This document shows positions 1-7,944 of a stretch of DNA of 64,000 bases, piece by piece (position 1 is the first letter of the stretch; every line of letters begins with the position of its first letter). Both the position numbers and the translations under genes were made by a program. Source of the stretch: JBEVJC01 sp040510375 (GTDB taxonomy: Bacteria > Bacteroidota > Bacteroidia > Chitinophagales > Chitinophagaceae); contig JBEVJC010000034.1 of assembly GCA_040510375.1 (NCBI GenBank), forward strand, positions 186,001-250,000. Direction: 5' to 3'. The notes beneath the pieces were generated by a model that was given only the letters and a program-made list of their open reading frames with translations, was not told where the DNA came from and did not search any database.

Positions 1-120
1 CGTAAGACAAAAATGGAGTTATGGCTGGAGAATGGATATCGCTGGTTGCTTCGGACAGCAGCAGTACAGCACCCATCAAAGCCGGATCTCAGCAGTCTGC
101 AGACCATTAACCAAGTATAA
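1..120 (+). other. Window edge, possible 3' end of an upstream gene
   Basis: One forward frame is open from base 1 to a TAA at 118-120 (39 codons) and could be the tail of a gene that starts before the window. The other two forward frames are also partly open: one has a stop at 108-110 and the other runs on into the next gene. None of the translations resembles a family I recognise, so the frame cannot be chosen from the sequence alone. Confidence 0.2.
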
Positions 121-128
121 ACCCAGGT

Positions 129-515
129 ATGAAAAAAGATTTACAAATTATCCAGGACAAGATTTCCTCCATCCAGTTTGGTATCCTGAAAATGAAGGAT
201 CCTAAAGGGAATCGCGCGTGGCAGGTTAAAACGGCACCAAGTGAAAACAATTCTTTTCATTGTGTGATCACCGATGACCGTCCCCACGAACGGCTGGTAA
301 ATTCGAAAGTGAGCCTGGTACAAAGGCATAACGACGACTATCTATATATAACAGGAAGGGTGTCGGCGGAAGCTGATAAATCAACCCGGATCCTTTCTGT
401 AAATATCCTTAAAGCCTGTTGGTTTGTCAGGCAGTCGAAGGGTAATATTTCCTGGCTGAAGGAGAAATACATGTACGAGAATTACACACTGGACGATATG
501 GAAATGGCATCATAA
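129..515 (+). CDS. Small cytosolic protein, possibly PNPOx-like split barrel
   Basis: A 128-residue protein without signal peptide or membrane segment. The arrangement of an N-terminal helix (about 3-15), a FGILKM strand, an ITDDRPHERLVNSKVSLV stretch and a YLYITGRVS strand recalls the pyridoxamine-phosphate-oxidase-like or general-stress flavin-binding split barrel, where a helix precedes strands that separate marked residues from a V-G-x-A strand. This is fold-level resemblance only: no flavin contacts can be assigned. It ends 33 bases before a small membrane protein of a stress-associated type, so the two may be co-transcribed. Function unknown. Confidence 0.6.
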   Translation: MKKDLQIIQDKISSIQFGILKMKDPKGNRAWQVKTAPSENNSFHCVITDDRPHERLVNSKVSLVQRHNDDYLYITGRVSAEADKSTRILSVNILKACWFVRQSKGNISWLKEKYMYENYTLDDMEMAS

Positions 516-548
516 ATAAAATATCAGGCATTAATCAAACAGCACTTT

Positions 549-731
549 ATGAAGACAGTATTTACCAAAAGAGTTTTGTATTTTATTGCGGTCCTGATGA
601 TCGCAGGCTGGGTGGCCAGTCTCCTGTTTTTTGTAACAGGTATGTTCGTCCACCTGCTGTTGCTTCTTGCAGTATTCATCGTGATGCAGGCAACCATCAT
701 CACACCTAAACCTACGTCGGATCGTCATTAA
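549..731 (+). CDS. Small two-helix membrane protein, lmo0937/DUF5670-like
   Basis: A 60-residue protein made almost wholly of two hydrophobic segments (about residues 9-28 and 31-50), followed by a short polar tail. The pattern LYFIAVL, then GW, then a glycine/phenylalanine turn, then HLLLLLAV matches the small lmo0937-family (DUF5670) membrane proteins common in Bacteroidota, which are of unknown function and often lie near stress genes. It follows the preceding gene by 33 bases on the same strand, suggesting one transcript. Assignment is by pattern, not by search. Confidence 0.7.
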   Translation: MKTVFTKRVLYFIAVLMIAGWVASLLFFVTGMFVHLLLLLAVFIVMQATIITPKPTSDRH

Positions 732-803
732 TCATCGGCTTATATCTTTAAATTACTTATATATAAAGTATATTTAGAGCCATAAGAACGGAATAGAAAT
801 TGT

Positions 804-1856
804 ATGGCTTTACCGCTAAAAATAAAAGTCAGGTGGGTGTATCTGATAGCTTCCCTGATGCTCATCATTTCAAACATCCTTGTCTTCAGGCTTCTCCACA
901 GAATTTCGCTTACAATCCACGCGGTCACTGATTCTCCTGGAAGTACCGGTATGTTGTCCGGACAGGAAGAGCTTGAATCTTTGTTCACCAGTACAGGTGT
1001 TATTGCAGTGGTGTCGCTGCTGGTCACACTGGTGGCTGTGGTCTATTCACTGTTGCTTTACACCAGGCAGAACAAGGCAAAAGAACAGGAGGACAAAAAA
1101 ACGGGCGAGTACCGGGTTGAGCTGGAAAAACGTGTGGCTGAACTTAACCGGGTTAATTCGGAAACACATGAATTGAAAAGCCAGGAAAAGTTTGCGTCCA
1201 CTGGTCGTATCGCCCGCACCATTGCCCATGAAGTGCGGAATCCCCTGACAAATATTTCCCTTGCAACGGAACAGATCCGTGACAGTATTGAAAAAAATCC
1301 CGAGGCAGAATTACTGCTTGACATGATTACGCGGAATGCCACCCGGATAAATCAGCTGGTGTCCGATCTGCTTAACTCTACCCGTTTTACACAACTGGCC
1401 TATTCACCTTCAGATCTTAACGAGGTACTCGATGAAGCACTGGAACAGGCGCATGACCGGATCAGCCTGAATTCGGTAAGGGTGGAAAAAAACTACGACC
1501 GGCATATCGGAAAACTGATGATTGACCGGGAAAAAGTCAGGCTTGCATTCCTGAATATTATTATAAACGCAGTAGAAGCTATGGAAAAGGGTCAGGGACT
1601 GCTGCAGGTTTCTACCAGGATGAATGGTGATCATTACCTGGTGGAGATTAAGGATAACGGAATTGGACTTGATGAAGAAACGCAGCAGAAATTATTTGAG
1701 CCGTATTTCACCAGTAAGATGAAAGGAAACGGGCTGAGTCTTACCAATACACAGAATATTATATTCAATCACAAAGGCAATATAAAGGTCAGGAGTCAAC
1801 CTGGCGCGGGAGCTATTTTCGAGATCTCTCTTAACCGGGACGGTGCAGGGGAATAA
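804..1856 (+). CDS. Membrane sensor histidine kinase
   Basis: A 350-residue kinase. Two membrane segments (about 10-32 and 66-87) bracket a short periplasmic loop of about 33 residues. A charged coiled coil (about 90-128) leads to the dimerisation/phosphoacceptor helix with AHEVRNPL, putting the phosphorylated histidine at about 142. The HATPase domain shows the N box (NIIINAVEAM), the D box (DNGIGLDEE), an F box (FEPYFTSK) and a G2 box (GNGLSLTNT). There is no PAS or HAMP domain, so the signal is probably sensed by the small loop or the membrane. Its stop lies 3 bases from the stop of a convergent receiver gene, and a sigma-54 activator follows, so its partner could be either. Confidence 0.93.
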   Translation: MALPLKIKVRWVYLIASLMLIISNILVFRLLHRISLTIHAVTDSPGSTGMLSGQEELESLFTSTGVIAVVSLLVTLVAVVYSLLLYTRQNKAKEQEDKKTGEYRVELEKRVAELNRVNSETHELKSQEKFASTGRIARTIAHEVRNPLTNISLATEQIRDSIEKNPEAELLLDMITRNATRINQLVSDLLNSTRFTQLAYSPSDLNEVLDEALEQAHDRISLNSVRVEKNYDRHIGKLMIDREKVRLAFLNIIINAVEAMEKGQGLLQVSTRMNGDHYLVEIKDNGIGLDEETQQKLFEPYFTSKMKGNGLSLTNTQNIIFNHKGNIKVRSQPGAGAIFEISLNRDGAGE

Positions 1857-1859
1857 ATT

Positions 1860-2240
1860 CTACAATTGCACTGATTGGATGGCATTGATGATAATCTCCC
1901 TGGTAAATGGTTTACCAATAAACATATCAACTCCTTCACGGTAAGCCCGGTCCCTGTCGGCCTGTGTATCATGGGCGGTAATCATGATTACCTTGGTGGT
2001 TGGAAACCTGCTTTTAACGCGGTTGATATAATTAACACCTAATCCGTCCGACAGGTGATTATCAAGGAATACAATTGATGGGGTAATGGTGGTAAGGGCA
2101 ATATCCGCTTCGCCGAGACTATTCACATAATCGGCCTGGATATTATTATACCGTAGAATGCCTTTAAGGAGATAACAGATGTCCAGTTCATCTTCAATAA
2201 TCAACGCCCTGCCTGTATGATGGGAAACTAAGGGTTGCAT
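1860..2240 (-). CDS. Receiver-only response regulator
   Basis: A single CheY-like receiver domain with no output domain. Using the ATG at 2238-2240 the protein is 126 residues: acidic pocket IIEDELD (about 14-20), phosphoacceptor Asp in VFLDNH (about 60), the conserved Thr in MITAHD and the Lys in IGKPF. A GTG at 2295-2297 would add 19 unremarkable residues and is an alternative start. It is convergent with the kinase gene, with 3 bases between stops and no terminator, so the two transcripts probably overlap at their ends. It could be a phosphorelay intermediate or a phosphate sink. Confidence 0.9.
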   Translation of the reverse strand: MQPLVSHHTGRALIIEDELDICYLLKGILRYNNIQADYVNSLGEADIALTTITPSIVFLDNHLSDGLGVNYINRVKSRFPTTKVIMITAHDTQADRDRAYREGVDMFIGKPFTREIIINAIQSVQL

Positions 2241-2438
2241 ATCTGGTCCATAAGAGTTTACACCTCCCTGATAGGGTATGTCACTGTAGCTGTTCACGGG
2301 GTAATTGCGACAATTTTTCTGCCAATCTGTGCATCCTGTTCAGGATGGGGCAGTTTTATAAGTCCGGCATGATTTTACGCTTAGGGTAAAAGAAATCAAA
2401 TCAAATTAGGTAAATTTATACTACCATAACTTCGGTAT

Positions 2439-3866
2439 ATGAGCAAAAAGATACTCATTATAGATGACGACATGGATCTTTGTACGTTACTTGCCAGGTT
2501 CCTGACCAGAAACGAATATGAAGTTGAAATGGCACACTCAGGCAATAAAGGAATTGCCAAATTTAACGAGGGAAAGTTTGACCTTGTTATCTGCGATTAC
2601 CGTTTGGGTGATATGGAAGGAATCAATGTACTGACAGCCCTTCGCAAACATGACCCAGGTGTAAAGGTGCTCATGATTACCGGTTACTCCGATATCAAAA
2701 CGGCCGTAGAGGTAATCAAGATGGGCGCATTCGATTATATTGTCAAACCGCTCATCCCCGATGAAGTGCTGAGTGTATTGAATAAAGCTATCAACAGCCC
2801 CGTTAACACCGGTTCGGCACAGTTAAACGGCACCATTCCCCAGAAAAAATCGCCCGCTAAAACGGACCATACCGGCCAGTTCATGGTGGGTAAGGCGCCC
2901 GCAACAAAAGCGCTTTACGATCAGATAAACGTGGTAGCCGGCACCAATTACAGTATCATTCTCTATGGGGAAAGTGGCACAGGTAAGGAAGTTATTGCCA
3001 AGACCATCCATGATATGAGCAACCGCCGTGACAAACCTTTTATTGCCATGGATTGTGGTACCCTGTCAAAGGAACTGGCGGGTAGTGAGCTGTTCGGTCA
3101 CGTTAAAGGGGCCTTTACCGGCGCGTTGCAGGATAAGGAAGGTCATTTTGAGCTGGCAAATGGTGGTACCCTGTTTCTGGATGAAGTGGGAAACCTGTCG
3201 CTCGATGTACAGGCCACTTTATTGCGGGTAATCCAGGAAAGAAAGATTAAACGTGTTGGTGGCAATAAGGAAATGAATGTGGATGTGCGGATCATTGTGG
3301 CTTCCAATGAAAATCTCCAGGAAGGATATCGCAAGGGTAAGTTCCGCGAAGATCTGTATCACCGGTTCAATGAGTTTTCGATTAATCTGCCGCCGCTTCG
3401 TAACAGGAAGGATGATATTCTCGCTTTCGCTGAATTCTTCCTTGCTAAAACAAATGAGGAGCTGGATAAGGATGTTGCCGGTTTCGAAGAGGGCGTATTA
3501 CAAACCTTCCTTCAGTATTCATGGCCGGGTAACCTGCGTGAGTTCAGGAACGTGGTAAGGCGCGCGGTGTTACTTACACCTGCCGGTGAAAATATCACAG
3601 CCGCTTCGTTACCCTGGGAAATCACCAACAGCACACCGCTGGTTGCGGAGTCGCATGAAGAGCCAAGGCGTTTTGTTACAACACTTGCCACCCCGAAGAA
3701 AGAACTGGACCTGAAGGATGCTGCAAGCCGTGCAGAATATGAAACCATTATGGCTGTATTACAGCAGGTGAATTTTAATAAAAAGAAGGCTGCGGAAATG
3801 CTGAATATCGACAGGAAGACTTTATATAACAAGATCAAAAATTTCCAGGACCAGGAGCAGCAATAA
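2439..3866 (+). CDS. Sigma-54-dependent response regulator, NtrC family
   Basis: A 475-residue activator with the three standard modules. The receiver domain (about 1-120) has Asp53 as likely phosphoacceptor and a Lys in VKPL. The AAA+ domain has Walker A GESGTGKE (177-184), the sigma-54 contact loop GAFTGA (224-229) and Walker B GGTLFLDE (242-249). The C-terminal Fis-type helix-turn-helix (about 430-470) includes NKKKAAEMLNIDRKTLYNKI. GAFTGA is intact, so it should open sigma-54 promoters. It starts on its own, about 200 bases from the divergent receiver gene. The membrane kinase at 804-1856 is the nearest candidate partner. Confidence 0.95.
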   Translation: MSKKILIIDDDMDLCTLLARFLTRNEYEVEMAHSGNKGIAKFNEGKFDLVICDYRLGDMEGINVLTALRKHDPGVKVLMITGYSDIKTAVEVIKMGAFDYIVKPLIPDEVLSVLNKAINSPVNTGSAQLNGTIPQKKSPAKTDHTGQFMVGKAPATKALYDQINVVAGTNYSIILYGESGTGKEVIAKTIHDMSNRRDKPFIAMDCGTLSKELAGSELFGHVKGAFTGALQDKEGHFELANGGTLFLDEVGNLSLDVQATLLRVIQERKIKRVGGNKEMNVDVRIIVASNENLQEGYRKGKFREDLYHRFNEFSINLPPLRNRKDDILAFAEFFLAKTNEELDKDVAGFEEGVLQTFLQYSWPGNLREFRNVVRRAVLLTPAGENITAASLPWEITNSTPLVAESHEEPRRFVTTLATPKKELDLKDAASRAEYETIMAVLQQVNFNKKKAAEMLNIDRKTLYNKIKNFQDQEQQ

Positions 3867-3916
3867 TGTTGATCCGGATAATGACCATCTTATAAATTTC
3901 CATCTGAACTGATTAT

Positions 3917-3941
3917 AAAACCCCGCCTGGAGCGGGGTTTT
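3917..3941. terminator. Bidirectional intrinsic terminator
   Basis: A perfect 10-base inverted repeat, AAAACCCCGC and GCGGGGTTTT, with a 5-base loop. It lies between the convergent NtrC-type gene and the M23 peptidase gene and has A/T runs on both sides, so it can serve both. Confidence 0.9.
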
Positions 3942-3962
3942 ATATTGATTGCAGGAATTCGT

Positions 3963-5255
3963 TTATCGGACTGTCCAGCCTTTAAGACCGGTGGTCTGTA
4001 CATACTGGTATTGCATAAAGGTGGAAAGTATGGTGATGGAAGAACCTTTGTTTACCTGGCTGATTATTGCAGAACCCGCTACAGGAGCCACTTGCAGTAC
4101 GGTTGATTGTTTCAGGATGGCGGTCTTCATGGGTTTGCCGGTAATGACCCTGGATATGAGATATCCCTCCCTGCCATCGGGCAGGCGAACGCGGTATCGA
4201 TCAGCCGTTGCCGCGATGACCATCACTGAAGTGCCTGATTCCAGGACCTCCGGCTGATTATTCCGGATCAATGTTGCACTGGCGTTTGTCCTGCTCCATT
4301 GATTAATTAATGTTGTATCTGCAGTAAGTTTCGCTGGTCCGGGTGTAGTGGCATTTATAAACGGCCAGGGATCCGTTGCACCTTCCGAAGTGTAAATACC
4401 AAAATGCAGATGGGCAGGTGTGGTCCTTGCGTTCCCGGTGTTACCCATTTGCCCGATTACATCGCCTGGTTTTACCCGCTGGCCTTCGCTCACAAGCTGG
4501 CTGTCGAGATGTGCGTAATAAAGACTGAAATCTTTTCCATCGGGCCGCATGAATACCACTTTACCACCTAGTTGGTTTTCACTTACACTGGTTACCCTTC
4601 CCGGAGTTATTGCCAGAACATCGGTTCCTTTTTTTGCAAAAATATCAACCCCTTCATGTGATCTTCCTCCGCCATCCCTTGCTGCACCCCAGAAACTGGA
4701 AGCGCGTGGGTTATCATTTTTCCGAACAGGGAATGCCAGGGAAGGACCAGCGCTGATGGTCACGGTATAACCAACCGGTTGCAGTAATTCCGGCTGGATC
4801 CGGATGGTGTAAAACCCTTCCCTGTCGATCACTTCATTAATTATGGCCGGTAATGAATCTGTATAAGAAAGTATTTTTGGATCACTGCCGTTGTTTTCCC
4901 AAAACTCCAGAAATAACCGGAAGCCCCGGGCCGGTGTTGTTTCCAGGTTAACCGTTATCCGTTCGCCTCTTTTTGCAGTAAAACGGTATCCGGCGGCGGA
5001 TGGTGTTTCGGCAGGGAAAAAGCCTGTTTCCCGGTAGGGAAGGTTAATATTAGCTGGCTGCAAAAGGCTCGCATTGGCAGCGGAGATCCAGGTTTTTCCA
5101 AGAATGGTTTGGGTGAGTCCTGCATCGGCCAGGCCCAACGAGTATTTTTCATGGGGCGTTTTTTTGCCGGTGATTGAAAGGGGACTATTACATCCTGATC
5201 CTGCAAGAGCGAGAAGGGAAACCAGGAGGAGACAGGTACTCGGTTTACAACGCAT
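3963..5255 (-). CDS. M23 metallopeptidase lipoprotein with SH3-like tail
   Basis: A 430-residue cell-envelope protein. The N-terminus is a lipoprotein signal with lipobox LAGSGC and Cys22 as lipidation site. Residues about 80-175 form a beta-rich region of unknown role. The LytM/M23 domain (about 185-295) has the zinc ligands of the family: H200 and D204 in SHEGVD, and H282/H284 in AHLHFG. The last about 120 residues look like one or two bacterial SH3-like domains (a YRVRLPDGREGYL strand pair and a C-terminal GLKGW). With all metal ligands present it is likely an active peptidoglycan endopeptidase, anchored facing the periplasm. It stands alone between regulators. Confidence 0.9.
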   Translation of the reverse strand: MRCKPSTCLLLVSLLALAGSGCNSPLSITGKKTPHEKYSLGLADAGLTQTILGKTWISAANASLLQPANINLPYRETGFFPAETPSAAGYRFTAKRGERITVNLETTPARGFRLFLEFWENNGSDPKILSYTDSLPAIINEVIDREGFYTIRIQPELLQPVGYTVTISAGPSLAFPVRKNDNPRASSFWGAARDGGGRSHEGVDIFAKKGTDVLAITPGRVTSVSENQLGGKVVFMRPDGKDFSLYYAHLDSQLVSEGQRVKPGDVIGQMGNTGNARTTPAHLHFGIYTSEGATDPWPFINATTPGPAKLTADTTLINQWSRTNASATLIRNNQPEVLESGTSVMVIAATADRYRVRLPDGREGYLISRVITGKPMKTAILKQSTVLQVAPVAGSAIISQVNKGSSITILSTFMQYQYVQTTGLKGWTVR

Positions 5256-5369
5256 AAGTTTTTATTGGTGGTTTTGCAAAGCATAAGCCGGAATAAAGAT
5301 GTTCATGGCCCGGTTTTCCATATAAATGGGGTAGGGAGTAATCATTTTTTTATATCAGAAAGTCAATTT

Positions 5370-6047
5370 ATGGCAGACAAGATCAGGGTATTTCATCTGG
5401 AGGATTATAAGATCATGCGGGATGGCATCCGGTTTTTATTGTCGCAGGACAATGAACTGGAAGTGGTGGGCGATGCGATGCTTGGGGAGGACCTGCTCCA
5501 TCAACTACCTGCCGTAGAAATTGATGTGTTGCTGATGGATCTGCACCTGGATGGTATGGAGGACAAGAGGGTAATGGATGGATTTGCCGTTTGCGAGTTT
5601 GTCCGTAAAACGTATCCTTCCATCCGGATTATTGCACACTCGGTATATGACGATGCCGACCGCGTGGCAAGGATCATGAATTCGGGGGCAATGGGATTTG
5701 TATCAAAAAAAGCGGGCTATGAAGAATTGGTGCTGGCGATAAAGACAGTCTACAGCGGGAAAAAGTATATTTGTAAAGAAACCTCCAAAAAGCTCAAGAA
5801 CATCAACGAATTCCTGGAAGGCATTGTAGATACATTAAGAGGCGGTAAAGATCTTTTTTCAAAAAGGGAAAAAGATGTACTTGATCTGTTGGGAAGGGGT
5901 TTTTCCACCAAGAATATTGCAAAGGAATTATTCATTACAGAGAAAACAGTTGAAACGCATCGGAAGAATATGGTGGATAAAGCGAGTGTGAAAAACACCG
6001 CCGAGCTGGTGGCATATGCCTCGGCACGGGGATTCCTCAAGTTTTAA
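5370..6047 (+). CDS. LuxR/NarL-family response regulator
   Basis: A 225-residue two-domain regulator. The receiver has the acidic pair in HLEDYK, Asp57 in LLMDLHLDG as phosphoacceptor and a Lys in FVSKKAG. The C-terminal LuxR-type helix-turn-helix contains SKREKDVLDLLGRG and TEKTVETHRKNM. The ATG at 5370 is preferred because homologous receivers start a few residues before the first beta strand; the frame is open upstream to 5265 but that stretch is not conserved in type. Its 3' end overlaps the start of the next kinase gene by 32 bases, indicating translational coupling and a functional pair. Confidence 0.93.
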   Translation: MADKIRVFHLEDYKIMRDGIRFLLSQDNELEVVGDAMLGEDLLHQLPAVEIDVLLMDLHLDGMEDKRVMDGFAVCEFVRKTYPSIRIIAHSVYDDADRVARIMNSGAMGFVSKKAGYEELVLAIKTVYSGKKYICKETSKKLKNINEFLEGIVDTLRGGKDLFSKREKDVLDLLGRGFSTKNIAKELFITEKTVETHRKNMVDKASVKNTAELVAYASARGFLKF

Positions 6048-7119
6048 AATTATTAAACAGGTGCATAAAGATATCGAGCGGATCGGTGAATTATCTTCCG
6101 ACGGGGTGTTCATCTACGACCTCCGGTCGAAGATGTTTACATACCTGAATGATGTCTGTTCGGATATGTTGGGAGCTGAAAAGGAAAGCCTGATGATACG
6201 CCCACAGCAGGTTCTGGCATTAATACACTCGGAAGATTCTTATTATATCGGTATGTGTTACCAGGAGCTGATGGAAAAAAGAACCATCAGTTCAACCGAG
6301 TTGAGGGTTAAAGTACCTTCCCAGGGTTTAAAACATTTATCGTGCAGTGCTTACCTGCTCGGCGACGAATCGGTTGTTATTGGATTTGTCAGGGATATCA
6401 CACTCGACCGCCAGCATTCAGATTACATTATCAATTACGGCGCAAAGAAAGACACCTTGCTGGATATGATAACCCATAACCTTTCGGGGCCGCTTGCCCT
6501 TTCAAAGGAGATCATGTCCTGGATGAATAATAATTCCAGGGACCGCATCTCCCCTGAAATCTGGTCACAGATCAACCTTATCCAGTCGAACACGCAGGAA
6601 TGTATCGATATAGTTGATGATTTCCTGAAACAGGAACACCTGGAGTCGGAGCTTATATTTGTGAGGAAGAGCAGGTTTGATCTGTTGTCCCGCATTGTGG
6701 AAACCCTCGATAAACTTATTGAAACCAATAAATCAAAACGGTTCCGGCTGATCACCAATCTTGATAATCTCAATATCAATACGGACAGCGTTAAATTCTT
6801 CCAGGTGATCCATAACCTGATTTCAAATGCGATTAAGTTCACACCCGATAACGGGACTATCGATATCGTTGTAGAAGAAACAGAAGAAACATTTATTATC
6901 CGGGTTAAGGATAATGGAATAGGTATACCCCGGCACATGCACGAAGTGCTGTTCAATAAACGAACAGTGGCTCAAAGGGAAGGATTAAAAAAGGAATCAT
7001 CCAATGGTATTGGTTTATCCATTGTAAAAAACCTCACTGATTTAATGGGAGGTACGGTAACATTTCGCTCAGAAGAAAACAAAGGAACCGAGTTCTCCGT
7101 AGAGCTCCCGAAATCCTGA
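6016..7119 (+). CDS. Cytosolic PAS histidine kinase
   Basis: A 367-residue kinase without membrane segments. A PAS-like domain (about 20-130: GVFIYDLRSKMFTYLN, then IGFVRDIT at its end) precedes a histidine-containing helix DMITHNLSGPL with His154, then the HATPase domain with N box HNLISNAIKF, D box KDNGIGIP and G2 box NGIGLSIVKNL. It overlaps the LuxR-type regulator gene by 32 bases; a GTG at 6061 is an alternative start that would remove the overlap. The phosphoacceptor motif is less canonical than in the first kinase (N-L-S-G-P-L instead of E-x-R-x-P-L), but the key His and Pro are present. It probably senses a cytosolic or redox signal. Confidence 0.92.
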   Translation: MPRHGDSSSFKIIKQVHKDIERIGELSSDGVFIYDLRSKMFTYLNDVCSDMLGAEKESLMIRPQQVLALIHSEDSYYIGMCYQELMEKRTISSTELRVKVPSQGLKHLSCSAYLLGDESVVIGFVRDITLDRQHSDYIINYGAKKDTLLDMITHNLSGPLALSKEIMSWMNNNSRDRISPEIWSQINLIQSNTQECIDIVDDFLKQEHLESELIFVRKSRFDLLSRIVETLDKLIETNKSKRFRLITNLDNLNINTDSVKFFQVIHNLISNAIKFTPDNGTIDIVVEETEETFIIRVKDNGIGIPRHMHEVLFNKRTVAQREGLKKESSNGIGLSIVKNLTDLMGGTVTFRSEENKGTEFSVELPKS

Positions 7120-7137
7120 TTGGTGGCGGGTTACAAA

Positions 7138-7176
7138 AAAAAGTGGCCGCATCAATAAATTGATACAGCCACTTTA
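7138..7176 (-). terminator. Intrinsic terminator, mainly minus strand
   Basis: The inverted repeat AAAGTGGC / GCCACTTT (7140-7147 and 7168-7175) encloses an inner ATCAAT/ATTGAT stem. Read on the minus strand it ends in a run of eight T, so it terminates the small gene at 7195-7380. On the plus strand it follows the kinase gene with only a weak T tract. Confidence 0.8.
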
Positions 7177-7194
7177 ATATTCATACAATCCAAT

Positions 7195-7380
7195 TTATTT
7201 TATCAATTGGAAAGTTGCCGGTGGAGTGGTAGTATCAGGTTTTGGCAAAGTAGATGTATCTTTTTTACCAGGAACTGTATCCTGGAAAGTTTGTGCTACT
7301 GATACTGATTTCGTGTCCGCTGTTGATGCGATTGCCACGGCTGATACTGCGATAGCTGCTACGAGAAATACTTTTTTCAT
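7195..7380 (-). CDS. Small exported Thr/Pro-rich protein
   Basis: A 61-residue protein. A signal peptide (about residues 1-20, KKVFLVAAIAVSAVAIAS) is followed by a short low-complexity mature part rich in T, P, K and D. No domain is recognisable. It has its own terminator, which supports it being a real transcription unit. Short proteins of this layout are common in Chitinophagaceae and of unknown function. Confidence 0.65.
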   Translation of the reverse strand: MKKVFLVAAIAVSAVAIASTADTKSVSVAQTFQDTVPGKKDTSTLPKPDTTTPPATFQLIK

Positions 7381-7647
7381 GTCTATAAGTTTTGAGTAAT
7401 GAATGATGATGAAGAACAGAGGGATCGTTCCTTATTTCTTCCTGCATTTTGCAATTATGCTGCCAGCCCGGAAAAATGTTCATAACTTTTTTAAAAAATT
7501 TTCCGGCACACTCCGAAAAGTGGGGAAAATCCGGTACGGGATACTCAGAAGCCTTAACCAGTGCAGGTTTCGGGGAAACGCTGATTTTTATGGCATCATT
7601 TTTAGCCTGTACAGATGTCTGTTAAATTCAAATTAAAACGAGATCAA

Positions 7648-7878
7648 ATGAAAAGACTAATCTACCTGTTTACTCTTACCCTGTTTGTGGTATCCTGCAA
7701 CAGCGAGAGCGATAAGGCTTCCACTCCCGTTGCCGACAGTGTCAACACCGCTCCCGTAAATGATATGATGAGTAACCCGAATCATACTCCAGGAAGTAAC
7801 ACCCCCGGTGAGGCGATGGGTAACGGGGACACTTCTTCGTATGAACGTATGTCGCAAAAGGTCGATAGCGGAAGGTAA
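7648..7878 (+). CDS. Small lipoprotein
   Basis: A 76-residue protein with a clear lipoprotein signal (MKRLIYLFTLTLFVVSC, predicted lipidated Cys17) and a disordered mature region rich in S, T, N, P and D. The ATG at 7648 is chosen because it directly precedes the basic-hydrophobic signal; an upstream in-frame start at 7615 would spoil it. No catalytic or binding motif is visible. It is probably anchored to the inner or outer membrane. Confidence 0.7.
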   Translation: MKRLIYLFTLTLFVVSCNSESDKASTPVADSVNTAPVNDMMSNPNHTPGSNTPGEAMGNGDTSSYERMSQKVDSGR

Positions 7879-7887
7879 TTTTAATAT

Positions 7888-7918
7888 AAAAAAACCCTCT
7901 GCCATGGGCGCAGAGGGG
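7888..7918 (-). terminator. Intrinsic terminator of the secreted-protein gene
   Basis: The stem CCCTCTGC / GCAGAGGG (7895-7902 and 7910-7917) with a 7-base loop has a run of seven A on its left. That run becomes a T tract on the minus strand, so the hairpin terminates the gene at 7945-9417. It may also catch the plus-strand lipoprotein transcript. Confidence 0.8.
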
Positions 7919-7944
7919 TAGGTATAAACCTGAGCCAGGTTGGA

